DNA of 64,000 nt, taken from positions 35,740,169 to 35,804,168 of the forward strand of contig NC_135175.1 of NCBI RefSeq assembly GCF_041146795.1. The letters run 5' to 3'. Numbering within the stretch: position 1 is the first letter of the stretch; every line of letters starts with the position of its first letter. The stretch comes from Maylandia zebra (lineage: Eukaryota > Chordata > Actinopteri > Cichliformes > Cichlidae). Below are positions 1 through 9,122 of the stretch, one piece after another. Made by a program: the position numbers and the translations under genes. Below the pieces are notes generated by a model that was not told the origin of the DNA, did no database searches, and was given only the letters and a program-made list of their open reading frames with translations.

Positions 1-84
1 CGTGGCCACGATTTTGGGTTGAGCCGCCATGTTAGTAGGCCAAACAAAGGGCTACAGGAGCAACAGCACATGGAAACATCAGCT

Positions 85-289
85 ATGGCTCGCACTTGCT
101 GTGTTGTCGGTTGCAATGTTATATTGCACGATTGGGAAGGGAATAAGGAATAATCTTTTTATCGTTTCCCCTGCTGGAAGCAACGTGAGGGATCTCATGT
201 ATGTTACCAAACGAAGACGTCAGGCTTTGATAGCAGCGGTGAGACGAGCTGATATTGAGTTTTCTGCCATTATTTTTTGTTGATGTGCT
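85..289 (+). pseudogene. Broken THAP-domain fragment, forward copy
   Basis: From the ATG at 85 the frame reads MARTCCVVGCN, then an in-frame stop, then SFYRFP. After a frame change it reads RRRQALIAAVRRADIEF. A CxxxxC pair, a later FYRFP and a basic RRRxxxIAAVRR stretch in this order are typical of the N-terminal half of THAP zinc-binding domains, which bind DNA in host THAP proteins and in P-element-like or Kolobok-like transposases. The stop and frameshift mean no functional product. A related piece lies in opposite orientation at 1874-2077. The identification rests on motif recognition only. Confidence 0.55.
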
Positions 290-1820
290 CCCGACATTTT
301 CATTTCAGTATGTTCATATTGCTCTTTATAGGCTCAAACATCCTAATGTGTGATCCAGCAGAATTATGTTCTGTTTGTGGAGTAGCTTATCGGTGACAAC
401 TCCTCCAGACTAGCAGGTGGAATTTGCCTTTTTTGCAGACGGCTCCTTTTGCCTTTCAGTGCAGGCGGTGTGTTTATGTTCTCATCTAGAGCAATTTTTG
501 GGGCAGCTGCTGAGGAGAAGTCAATGTTATGTGTGACCTCTGGCTGTATCTTGGTCATATAGTCAACCTACTCACAACGTGGAGGCTTAAAAATGGCCAA
601 ATCTTGTACCCAACCGTCTGTGAATTAGATGTGCACCTCCAGGGATTTATAATTCCAAAAATGATGCGCTGACTCCACAGACAAGGTACGACAAGGTATT
701 AGGGTAGGACAATGGTGGAAGGTCTCCAGGGTTTCTACTCCACTGCCGTATTTTATACGGGTCCACAACCGATGCATGCTATTGTTTCCAAGTACAGTCT
801 CTTGGCGCCGGGCTCAATCGCTCTCGATACAGTCATTTGACTTTTGAGCTGATTTTAAGCATGGTTCTGGCAGTCGTCCTTCCAACACAGTGTGTTTGTT
901 TTGATTCGTGGCCTTCTCAAATGGCGCCGTGCTCCCACAATGCATTGCGGCATTACGTCAACTCCAAAGCCCTATAGAGATTGACAGACCACATGACTTT
1001 CGCGCATTGCATGCCGGTAACTCGTGGCAAAACAATCCAAGTACCGCATCAAATGCAAGCATTTGCAGCACCGCAAAACGTTCATTCTCCGGTTCCAATA
1101 AATTCTTGCTTTTTCTTTGCCCCCCAAAAAGGTATGCACAAAACGAAGGAGAACAATGCCGGTCTGTACAAAGACAGACTTCATGAAAAGTCAAAGATAA
1201 GATACGAGGAAAAAATCAAACCAGTGAAAGTGTCAGACCCTTACGAGCACACAGAGGGACAAAATACGTTAGCGTGCTGCCCAACTTTCACCACGCTCAT
1301 ATTTATAATCATACGGTTCTTGGAGTGAGTGCATACACTCATGAAGTTTAGTAACTTCAGGTCACTGCAACAAGCCCAGGTACAGTTTACCGACGGATGG
1401 GTGCAGGACCTTGAAATGCACCGTGTAGAAAGTAAAGACCATCGTACGTATCATAAGTTTACCAGTCTCACAAATCTTCTTCATAAATACACATTCGTTA
1501 ACCGTTTATTAATAGGACCTTTGAGCTCAATGGTAATTAATTAGTAGTGGAAATAATTTCTGGTACCCATCACAGAAATGTAGCAGTGACAATAATATTG
1601 TATGCTGTAATCGTACTGGGCAATTAGTGATACAAAACAACAGTTTTATCCTGTGTATAAAAGTAAATGTTTTTGTCAATGTACAGAAGCGAAACACAAT
1701 ATTGTGTCAGGACAATTCACTATTTATGCACAATAAATAAAGGAGCATAGCGCGACAATTTCTGTTCAGCGCCAGACTTGCTTGTAACCTATATCACCAA
1801 TTATGTTATGAAAAATGACA
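290..1820. other. Spacer between two opposed THAP fragments
   Basis: No convincing gene was found. Short ORFs here overlap on both strands and show no recognisable domain. The block around 890-1010 has loose resemblance to the reverse complement-flanking sequence near 2130-2215 (shared TTGCGG, ACGTCA and CTATA-type words), so the whole 1-2215 region may be one decayed transposon. Confidence 0.35.
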
Positions 1821-1873
1821 CATTAACTACAACAGCAGACTGACCTTTGTGTAAATGCTTGGAGCAGACTAAC

Positions 1874-2077
1874 CTGTGAGCTGGAGTGTTCTGGGACGTT
1901 ATAATTGGTCTTTGAATGGCTGCAATCCAGTCGCGTCTTTGTTACTTCAGAAACATGGCTCGAACAATTTCTCTTCAACGACGTAATCCGATAACAACCG
2001 ATCTCTTTACCCGTCGGCTTCCCGTGGCTGTCATGCGACCGGCTATTGCAGTTAATAATACAACAGCTTCTTGACAT
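1874..2077 (-). pseudogene. Broken THAP-domain fragment, reverse copy
   Basis: Starting at the minus-strand ATG (2077-2075) the frame reads MSRSCCIINCNSRSHD, then GKEIGCYRIT and HVSEVTKTR. A single-base frame change restores WIAAIQRPIITSQNTPAHR. This matches the THAP pattern of a Cys pair, a tyrosine-arginine 'YRI(P)' element and a basic WIAAxxRP segment. It ends at CACAG|GTTAG, a plausible splice donor (exon end at 1874). The frameshift, and Thr where THAP domains usually have Pro, suggest a dead copy. It is inverted relative to the fragment at 85-289. Confidence 0.55.
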
Positions 2078-2149
2078 TTTTGTGTTTCTTTTTATCGCTG
2101 TGTGACTGATTTCATTTGAAAGCCTGCGTGCGCTAGTACCGCTTGCCAC

Positions 2150-2600
2150 GAGTTCCCAGAATTCTTTGCGGTTTTACCCGTGAATGACGTCACATTTTCA
2201 ATCTCTATAAGAATGTGTTCTTTGACTGATTAAATAATGGTTACACTGACTCACTGCTCCACCTTCTGGTACAAACTGGTATTACATGGAAGTACAGCCC
2301 AGCACCAGTTTATCTTGAGTTTCTTTTTTCTGGACACAAAGTCACAGCGGTTGTTGTTGCCTCAGAAAAAAAGTTAGATTTGGGGAAAAAAGCAAGAAGT
2401 TAAAATGAAATGTAAAAAAAATAATGTTTCTATGCACATCTGCAGTTTAGAAACATACCAGTTTGGTAATATAAAATAAAATGTATTCCTATAACTTTTA
2501 TATCCTAAGAGAACAAAGATTAAAATGTAACAGGGATAACATTTTAGAATATTAAAATCCCTCAAAGGGAAAAAAAACTTGATGTGCACATCTATACTTG
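2150..2600. other. AT-rich intergenic DNA downstream of zinc-finger gene A
   Basis: Nothing recognisable. The reading frame of gene A's former C-terminal tail runs into this region from 2620, so part of it may be the old 3' UTR. Confidence 0.3.
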
Positions 2601-2619
2601 CAACTTCCTAAATAACATC

Positions 2620-2803
2620 CAGGATTATTCACTGCAGGTCCAGAAATCAGAGCTACCTCATCAGATCCAAGTGTGACATCAGCTGCACTCTCTACAGGAG
2701 ATTCCAGCTGAACTCTGTGGAGCCTGATCTCAAGGTTTTTAAGTCTGACCCTGAAACCAGAAGAGGATCTTTCTGTCTCTTCAGATCCATTGTGATCCAG
2801 TGA
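2620..2803 (-). pseudogene. Untranslated former C-terminal tail of gene A
   Basis: In frame with the last exon but after its TGA, the sequence reads SLDHNGSEETERSSSGF and then RLKNLEIRLHRVQLESPVES, closely matching gene B's tail. A two-base difference (gene B has AAA where A has TGA) makes the stop. Confidence 0.7.
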
Positions 2804-3364
2804 TCACAGTCCTGCATGATCACGCTGATGTTTGCACAGAGCAGATAATGAAGTGAATGTTTTTGCACATTGGTAACAGTGAAACAGTTTATTTACAGCG
2901 TGGGATCGTTTGTGTTTGGAGTATGAACTGAGATTCATGAAGCTTTTGTCACACTGGTCACAGCTGTAGCTCCCTTTAACGTGTGTACGTTCATGAAGGT
3001 TACGATTACTTGATTGTGAAAAGCTCTTGTCACAGTATCTGCACTTGTATGGTTTCTCTCCTGTGTGGACTCGTTTATGCTTTCTAAGGTCACATGCAGT
3101 GGTGAAGGATGACCCACACTGGTCACAGAGGTGCTTTTTAACCCCACTGTGACAGAGTTCATGTATTTTTAATTCACTCGGTGTGGGGAAGCCTTTCCCA
3201 CATTCTTTGCAGTAGTTCATTTTATCTCCAGTGTGTCTACGCTGATGTAATTTTAGGCACCGCTGCTGATTGAAAGTTTTTCCACAAAGGTCACAACGAA
3301 ACGCTTTCCCACCACCACAGTGCTCACAGGGTTGAGAACTGGATCCATCTGTGTCGCTCTGCTT
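2804..3364 (-). CDS. Gene A last exon: six C2H2 fingers, premature stop
   Basis: The exon opens KQSDTDGSSSQPCEHCGGG, so it brings one CxxC pair before the first full finger. Fingers follow at RCDLC, YCKEC, LCDQC, KCRYC, SCDQC and HCYQC. TGEKPYKC-type linkers join some of them. The frame ends in HAGL-stop. In gene B the same place reads HAGLKSLDH and continues. Past the stop, gene A still encodes an almost intact tail (FRVRLKNLEIRLHRVQLES at about 2700-2760), so the stop looks recent. Confidence 0.8.
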   Translation of the reverse strand, partial: KQSDTDGSSSQPCEHCGGGKAFRCDLCGKTFNQQRCLKLHQRRHTGDKMNYCKECGKGFPTPSELKIHELCHSGVKKHLCDQCGSSFTTACDLRKHKRVHTGEKPYKCRYCDKSFSQSSNRNLHERTHVKGSYSCDQCDKSFMNLSSYSKHKRSHAVNKLFHCYQCAKTFTSLSALCKHQRDHAGL

Positions 3365-6300
3365 CTAAACAAAGACACAAACACAGTGTAAGTCGGGGAA
3401 TTCCTTCAACATTTTTGCAAGAATTAATAAATAGCACATTAGAATTGATGAACTGCCCAGCACTGCCGTTATATGCAGTATAATCCCTAACAGGCAAACA
3501 GTTTATTTTCTAGAATTTTTCAAAACAGTTTCCTGTTCGTCATTTCCTTGTTTTCTTTCTGTCCTGTCAATTAAGGTCAAAATAAATAAACGAGGAAAAT
3601 ACATACCTCACAGTAACTGCACTTTTTTTTCTGTCCTGTCAATTAAGGTCAAAATAAATAAACGAGGAAAATACATACCTCACAGTAACTGCACTTGTAG
3701 AGTTTCTTTCTGGTGTGGATCTGTTGGTGTTTTTTCAGGAACCGTAGAGTTGTAAAAGCCTTATTACACAGGTCACATTTATAAGGTCTCTCCATAGTGT
3801 GTGTAAACAGGTGGTGGTGCAATTCTGTGTCTGTTGCGCACTTTTTGCCGCATTGATCACAGTAGTAATCACCATGTAGAGTGTGAGTGGGTAGTTGTAT
3901 ATTTTGGTATCCTAACTGGCTGAAAGTTTTTCCACACATGTCACAGTCCTCCACCTTAATTCCAGGGTGGGTAACTTGATACATCGTTGAGCTGCTACAC
4001 TGAGTGAAAACTCTGCCGCACTGATCGCAGCTGAGCGCTTTAACTTTGCAGTGTATGAGTTGGTGTGTTTTTAAGTGTTCAGGCTTAGTAAAAGATTTTC
4101 CACACAAGTCACAGCTAAATTGTCTCTCTTCAGTGTGGATGAGTTGATGACATTTCAGGTTAGACTGCCCAATAAACTCCTTCCCACACTCGTCACAGCT
4201 GTATGTTTCCTCCGCCTTATTTCTGTGAAGTTTGTCGGCCTCTTGAGAGCACTGACTTCTCTCTCCATGTTGGTCCTGCAGTGACGGAGATACAGAGGCA
4301 GTGAGTGAAATGCAGTCCTCAAACAAACTGAACCTCCCTCCATTAACACTTTTGAAGATGCCAACTGCCACTAGAATTTTAGATGATTCCCTAAAATATT
4401 TAAATACAGAAACAGTGACTAGATCAAAAGAAAGAGGACAATATGTCTGTGAAGGCTCTCAATCATCCAGGTCATCGTAGTCAAAGGAGCTTGCAAAGAA
4501 AAGCGTCTGGACTTCTTTAAGTTTCCTTGAAGACGTTTCACCTCTCATCCGAGAAGCTTCTTCAGTTCTAAGAGTAACTGGTGGAGAGTCCCAGATTTTA
4601 AGCCCTATGGGAGTGTTCCCATGGACGCTGTATTGATACTCTATGTAATCACACCTTCACCAAAACCTTGGCTGGTTGTGACCCATGACCTTTTACGATT
4701 AGGTAGAGGATCAAAAGGGTGTCCATGGATCTGATTTCACTTTTATCTAACATATATATATTCCACATGGCAGTACCTTTGTCTTCTTACATGAAGATAA
4801 TAGAGTTAATGATTTGTCCGTCTAAAGCAATGGTTCCCAAACTTTTTTTTTGCTAGGCCCCCCTTTGTTTGACAACACAAATCTTCACAAAAAACAAACA
4901 AACAAACAAAAAAAAAAAAAAAACACATCCTCCAACCACACACACATATTTTGTTTTCAAACTTCATTCATGACTTTCTACAATGGCAGATAGAGACAAA
5001 ATACTGTTAATCTCACTATCTTCAGGTTTTACACACTCACACATAAACACGCAGTTACTGTCCCTCCGTGTAGAAAGGCAGAAGCGTCACTGTGTCATTA
5101 TCTTACATGTAGTTGTTTTCAACATAGTTATCAATACATTTTTCAAAAATGCCTCTCTGTGCAAAATGGGTTCAAAACATAAACAACTGTGGGATCCTGT
5201 TTGTCCGTGATTTGGACAGGGGGAACAATGATGAAAAAATATTGCCGTAAACAGTTTATTTTGCAACACCACTAAACAAACGATAGTGTAAAATGTTCTT
5301 GAAACTCTCAATTTACCTGTCATGAATGAAGACCAGAATAAACAACTAGCCTCTGAAATAATGGTAAAGGAGTTAGAAAATGCCATGAGAAACCTGAAAG
5401 CTAATAAATCGCCAGGAAGTCATGAGTTCACATCTGAATTCTACAGGGAGTGCAGAATTATTAGGCAAATTGTATTTTTGAGGAATAATTTTATTATTGA
5501 ACAACAACCATGTTCTCAATGAACCCAAAAAACTCATTAATATCAAAGCTGAATGTTTTTGGAAGTAGTTTTTAGTTAGTTTTTAGTTTTAGCTATTTTA
5601 GGGGGATATCTGTGTGTGCAGGTGACTATTACTGTGCATAATTATTAGGCAACTTAACAAAAAACAAATATATACCCATTTCAATTATTTATTTTTACCA
5701 GTGAAACCAATACAACATCTCCACATTCAAAAACAAAACAAAAACAAATCAGCGACCAATATAGCCACCTTTCTTTGCAAGGACACTCAAAAGCCTGCCA
5801 TCCATGGATTCTGTCAGTGTTTTGATCTGTTCACCATCAACATTGCGTGCAGCAGCAACCACAGCCTCCCAGACACTGTTCAGAGAGGTGTACTGTTTTC
5901 CCTCCTTGTAAATCTCACATTTGATGATGGACCACAGGTTCTCAATGGGGTTCAGATCAGGTGAACAAGGAGGCCATGTCATTAGTTCTTCTTCTTTTAT
6001 ACCCTTTCTTGCAGCCACGCTGTGGAGTACTTGGACACGTGTGATGGAGCATTGTCCTGCATGAAAATCATGTTTTTCTTGAAGGATGCAGACTTCTTCC
6101 TGTACCACTGCTTGAAGAAGGTGTCTTCCAGAAACTGGCAGTAGGACTGGGAGTTGAGCTTGACTCCATCCTCAACCCGAAAAGGCCCCACAAGCTCATC
6201 TTTGATGATACCAGCCCAAACCAGTACTCCACCTCCACCTTGCTGGCGTCTGAGTGGGACTGGAGCTCTCTGCCCTTTACCAATCCAGCCACGGGCCCAT

Positions 6301-9063
6301 CCATCTGGCCCATCAAGACTCACTCTCATTTCATCAGTCCATAAAACCTTAGAAAAACCAGTCTTGAGATATTTCTTGGCCCAGTCTTGACGTTTCAGCT
6401 TGTGTGTCTTGTTCAGTGGTGGTCGTCTTTCAGCCTTTCTTACCTTGGCCATGTCTCTGAGTATTGCACACCTTGTGCTTTTGGGCACTCCAGTGATGTT
6501 GCAGCTCTGAAATATGGCCAAACTGGTGGCAAGTGGCATCTTGGCAGCTGCACGCTTGACTTTTCTCAGTTCATGGGCAGTTACTTTGCACCTTGGTTTT
6601 TCCACACGCTTCTTGCGACCCTGTTGACTATTTTGAATGAAACGCTTGATTGTTCGATGATCACGCTTCAGAAGCTTTGCAATTTTGAGACTGCTGCATC
6701 CCTCTGCAAGATATCTCACTATTTTTGACTTTTCTGAGCCTGTCGAGTCCTTCTTTTGACCCATTTTGCCAAAGGAAAGGACATTGCCTAATAATTATGC
6801 ACACCTGATATAGGGTGTTGATGTCATTAGACCACACCCCTTCTCATTACAGAGATGCACATCACCTAATATGCTTAATTGGTAGTAGGCTTTCAAGCCT
6901 ATACAGCTTGGAGTAAGACAACATGCATGAAGAGGATGATGTGGACAAAATACTCATTTGCCTAATAATTCTGCACTCCCTGTATGAAGCATTCAAAGAG
7001 GATCTTATTCCTATACTGAGAAAAACATGCAATCTTCGCCTTCGCTGAGAGCCAAAAGAAGTTTGGCTCTCAGCGAAGGCGGTCGCACTTTCCTCCTCTC
7101 CTGCCCTTATCTTCCCTGCTTTGCTTCTTATGTCCTTGTCTTGTCTTGTGTTTTTACTTTTCCTGGAACACTTTCTCACAGTCTGTTTCTAAACCTAAAA
7201 GAGGAATTATGGATTTGATCAACTGGTCTCTGAATGCAATTGACACCCCTTTCTCAACGAGAAGTCTGGGCTTGGGTGAGCCTGAGTGCTGAAGATATCT
7301 ACCTATTTGGAACCATGGTAACAGGGTTCTGGCTGATCGGAGCTGGCTTGGCCCTGACTTATCGAAGAATTAAGAAAGCGGAACCGGCTGTTCAAACCCC
7401 CACAAGGCTGCCCGCTGGGATTGGAACGATGGGAGAGGCGTGAGTTTCTCAAAATGGGCTGATTGAGTGCAGCACGGATAAGATCTTGGAGAGGCTACGG
7501 CTGCTGTGAATACTTGAATAAGATCTCTGACTGCAGACTGGATACATCTCGGAAGGGCTAGCCCGGAATAACATCTCTGGGCGCAAATTGGATGACATCT
7601 CGGGGAGGCACACTGCCGTGGGTTCTCAGAATCGGCTCCTTGAGCACAAGAAATGACAACATCACAGAACGCAAGTATGGCGAAGCTCGCGGCTCTCCAA
7701 CGGGAGATTGAGAGACCAGTGTTGGACTGTAGAACTGCTTTGAAATTCATATGAGCTGTTCGCACTAAAGTAAAAAGCTCCATTACTTCATGCGGAGACC
7801 GGATGCGCTGTCTACACCGGCTCTCTCTCACCCTTTACCCGCCCCTGTTGCTTGTCTTGTGTTTCTATGGTGTATTGATAGTCTTGTGCTTTTGTGCTGA
7901 GGTGTTTTTTCTGTTATCAAACTGTTCTCCCACTAGGAGCTCAGTCTGAGTGGAGTTTTTTTCTCCTCCTCTTACCTCATGTTATGTATTTTTGTTGTTT
8001 TTTTCCTATCAGCCTACCTTTCTGACGTGTCTCCCCAATGTGATGTTTGTGTGAAGTTGGTCAGAAGGTTCCTTTGTAAGTGCGCATGCGCCATTAGCGT
8101 GCTGCCTGCTGTAACCCTAATTTCCTTCGGGATTAATAAAGTATTCTGATTCTGATTCAATTGGGCACTTGAAAAGACACAAATCCCACCTACCTGGAAA
8201 GAAGCAATTATATCTCTCATACCGAAGAAGGCCAAGGATAAGAAAGAATGTGGGTCCTAAGGCCAATTTCTGTACTTTATGTAGCTTACTGTATCTATAC
8301 ATCCATTGTGACAAAACGAATGGAAAAAATACTACTAACCTGATACATAATGATCAAGCTGTCTTTATACATAAACGTCAAAGCCAGGGTAACGCAAGAC
8401 GCACTTTACACATAATGAACTAAATACAACAACATGCAGTTTATTTAAAAACTTATACGGCATATGCTTTCCTATAAGTTACATGGCTGATTTTAACCCT
8501 GTATTGCCTAATCGAATCCTAGATAATTTGACTACTTAATTTCTTCCAGTTGCCTTTCTTTGCCCCACTATTTCCTGTACACTGTCTTTCCTTTGACCCA
8601 TGTGTCCCACTTGTACTGACACTTCTTTTTCTTGCCTTTCTCAATTTTATGCCGATGACATCCAGCTGTGCACGTCTTTAAAGGCTCATCAGATAAATGA
8701 GCTTCTAGCCTAGTTGAGGGAATAGTGACGGGCTCTCCAGTAATTGCTTTGTTTTAAACTCTTGCAAGTCTGAGTGTAATGTCTTGTAAAGTAATGCACA
8801 GGAATGTGAGATGTGAGAACCACAATGAAAATAACATTACAGAAGAAAATTGTGTATTGGAAAATTTCTTATATTAAGAATTGTGGCTTTAATATAAAAC
8901 TGATTAACAGAACATGTGTTTCATCTTTACAAGTCTTGTTGCTTGAATTTCAGTAATGCATGTAGGAACAAGGCTAAATCTGGTGCCAGTTATAATGCTA
9001 ATCACACAGCAGCAGCTGATAAAGTCCACACAGTTTCTTCCTCACCTTTTGTGTTGAATCCAT
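2804..9063 (-). CDS. C2H2 zinc-finger gene A (coding exons 9063-9046, 4275-3679, 3364-2804)
   Basis: Probable nuclear DNA-binding protein of the tandem C2H2 type. I join three coding exons, all phase 0: 9063-9046 (MDSTQK, then a GTGAGG donor), 4275-3679 (199 codons, CTGCAG acceptor, GTATGT donor) and 3364-2804 (187 codons with stop, TTTAG acceptor). Predicted length is about 391 residues with about 12 finger positions, at least two of them degenerate. A non-coding first exon ends at 12907 (GTAAGC donor). It is paralogous to B, C and D and closest to B. Oddities: the stop at 2804 falls where B continues for another 63 residues, and the donor of the middle exon sits in a 72-bp tandem duplication. 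There is no KRAB, SCAN or BTB domain. It could be functional but shortened, or an early pseudogene. Confidence 0.75.
3559..3702. repeat. 72-bp tandem duplication covering gene A's splice donor
   Basis: A block starting CTGTCCTGTCAATTAAGG at 3559 recurs at 3631, exactly 72 bp away. Each copy holds the exon end (TGTGAG) and GTATGT donor on the minus strand, so a second donor lies at about 3607. Reading past the first donor meets a stop after about ten codons. Confidence 0.85.
3679..4275 (-). CDS. Gene A middle exon: zinc fingers, several degenerate
   Basis: The exon begins DQHGERSQCSQEADKLHR, as in gene B. Finger positions are SCDEC, SCDLC, SCDQC, DCDMC, YCDQC and KCDLC. In the third the first His is replaced (TMYQVTH), and in the fourth the HxxxH pair is lost (NIQLPTH). 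Gene B keeps both. The exon ends with a half finger, KCSYCE, and the GTATGT donor. Length is identical to gene B's exon (597 bp), so the decay is by substitution only. Confidence 0.75.
4440..4760. repeat. Dispersed repeat module with 'gaGACGTTTCACC' core
   Basis: The block around 4520-4590 (GAAGACGTTTCACCTCTCATC, then GAAGCTTCTTCAG) is echoed in inverse orientation near 24205-24260 (GGATGAGAGGTGAAACGTTT) and loosely at 14840-14895. It is probably the 3' part of an interspersed element of uncertain class. Confidence 0.4.
4833..5250 (-). mobile_element. Decayed hAT-like element, related to the 27512-28164 copy
   Basis: The left edge AATGGTTCCCAAACTTTTT resembles the terminal repeat CAGTGGTTCCCAA of the element at 27512. 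The stretch 5130-5215 is the reverse complement of about 27900-28000 (shared GCCTCTCTGTGCAAAATGGG). An A-rich run at 4890-4925 lies inside. No transposase is left. Confidence 0.55.
5290..5443 (+). mobile_element. L1-clade LINE fragment, part 1 (reverse transcriptase)
   Basis: The frame reads MNEDQNKQLASEIMVKELENA and then NLKANKSPGSHEFTSEFY. This is the segment of L1-type reverse transcriptases before the first catalytic block (the 'NKSPGxDGFTxEFY' motif). It is cut at 5443 by a Tc1-like element and continues in the same sense at 6983. Confidence 0.75.
5444..6982 (-). mobile_element. Tc1/mariner-type transposon, complete ends, broken transposase
   Basis: Both ends carry the same inverted repeat, CAGGGAGTGCAGAATTATTA at 5444 and its complement ending at 6982, flanked by TA on each side (5442-5443 and 6983-6984), the Tc1/mariner target duplication. 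Length is 1539 bp. Removing it restores the L1 frame (EFY|EAFKEDLIPILRK). The transposase inside is on the minus strand. Confidence 0.93.
5749..6764 (-). pseudogene. Tc1-like transposase with one frameshift
   Basis: Begins MGQKKDSTGSEKSKIVRYLAE with an N-terminal helix-turn-helix region, then the DDE-type core: VLWTDEMR (first Asp), FMQDNAPSH (second Asp) and [11 protein letters not shown] (Glu). The first frame breaks near 6000, after KYSTAWLQERV. The remaining core (from VLHSVAARKGIKEEE) continues in a different frame down to 5749, so a small indel has split it. The cut-and-paste enzyme is probably inactive unless the break is a sequencing error; the rest is well preserved, suggesting a young insertion. 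Confidence 0.88.
6983..7033 (+). mobile_element. L1-clade LINE fragment, part 2
   Basis: Continues part 1 after the Tc1 insertion: EAFKEDLIPILRKTCN. It is interrupted again at 7034 by a retroposon, and part 3 begins at 8158 with NWALEK in the same frame. Confidence 0.75.
7034..8157 (+). mobile_element. Unclassified retroposon, copy 1, with damaged membrane-span ORF
   Basis: A 1124-bp insertion into the L1 fragment, flanked by CAAT on both sides (7030-7033, 8158-8161). It starts with a perfect hairpin (7037-7081) and ends AATAAAGTATTCTGATTCTGATTC, a LINE-style polyA-signal-plus-short-repeat tail. The ORF begins at 7211 (MDLINWSLNAID) and lines up with the intact 141-residue ORF of copy 2, but an 89-bp deletion shifts the frame; EDIYLFGTMVTGF and the membrane span go on in another frame to 7441. 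The 7440-7830 part has no counterpart I can align with confidence. Confidence 0.7.
7037..7081. repeat. 20-bp perfect inverted repeat at retroposon 5' end
   Basis: Arms 7037-7056 and 7062-7081 are exact reverse complements (CGCCTTCGCTGAGAGCCAAA) with a 5-base spacer. It lies right at the insertion boundary, so it may belong to the element's 5' end or have formed during integration. Confidence 0.9.
8158..8460 (+). mobile_element. L1-clade LINE fragment, part 3
   Basis: Reads NWALEKTQIPPTWKEAIISL then PKKAKDKKECGS, and in shifted frames the usual continuation (LIHNDQAVFIHKRQSQ and RRTLHIMN). These are typical L1 reverse-transcriptase blocks. Stops and frameshifts show it is dead. Confidence 0.75.
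8620..8715 (+). mobile_element. Small L2-like reverse transcriptase remnant
   Basis: The frame reads NFYADDIQLCTSLKAHQINE, holding the YADD catalytic box of LINE reverse transcriptases. Only about 90 bp is recognisable. Confidence 0.5.
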
Positions 9064-9122
9064 CGTGACTGAGCTGAGTCCAAGTGGCTGAAAATGTTCC
9101 TCTGCTGCTCAGCGGTGATCAG
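9046..9122 (-). CDS. Gene A second exon with start codon (MDSTQK)
   Basis: A CAG acceptor precedes 9122 and a GTGAGG donor follows 9046. The only ATG (9063) gives MDSTQK, phase 0. The untranslated part (CTGATCACCGCTGAGCAGC...) aligns with second exons at 23756-23651 in gene B and 37237-37150 in gene C, which supports it as real. Confidence 0.7.

Noticed and set aside
7370-7831. 153-codon minus-strand ORF in retroposon copy 1
   Set aside because: Antisense to the element, no counterpart in copy 2.
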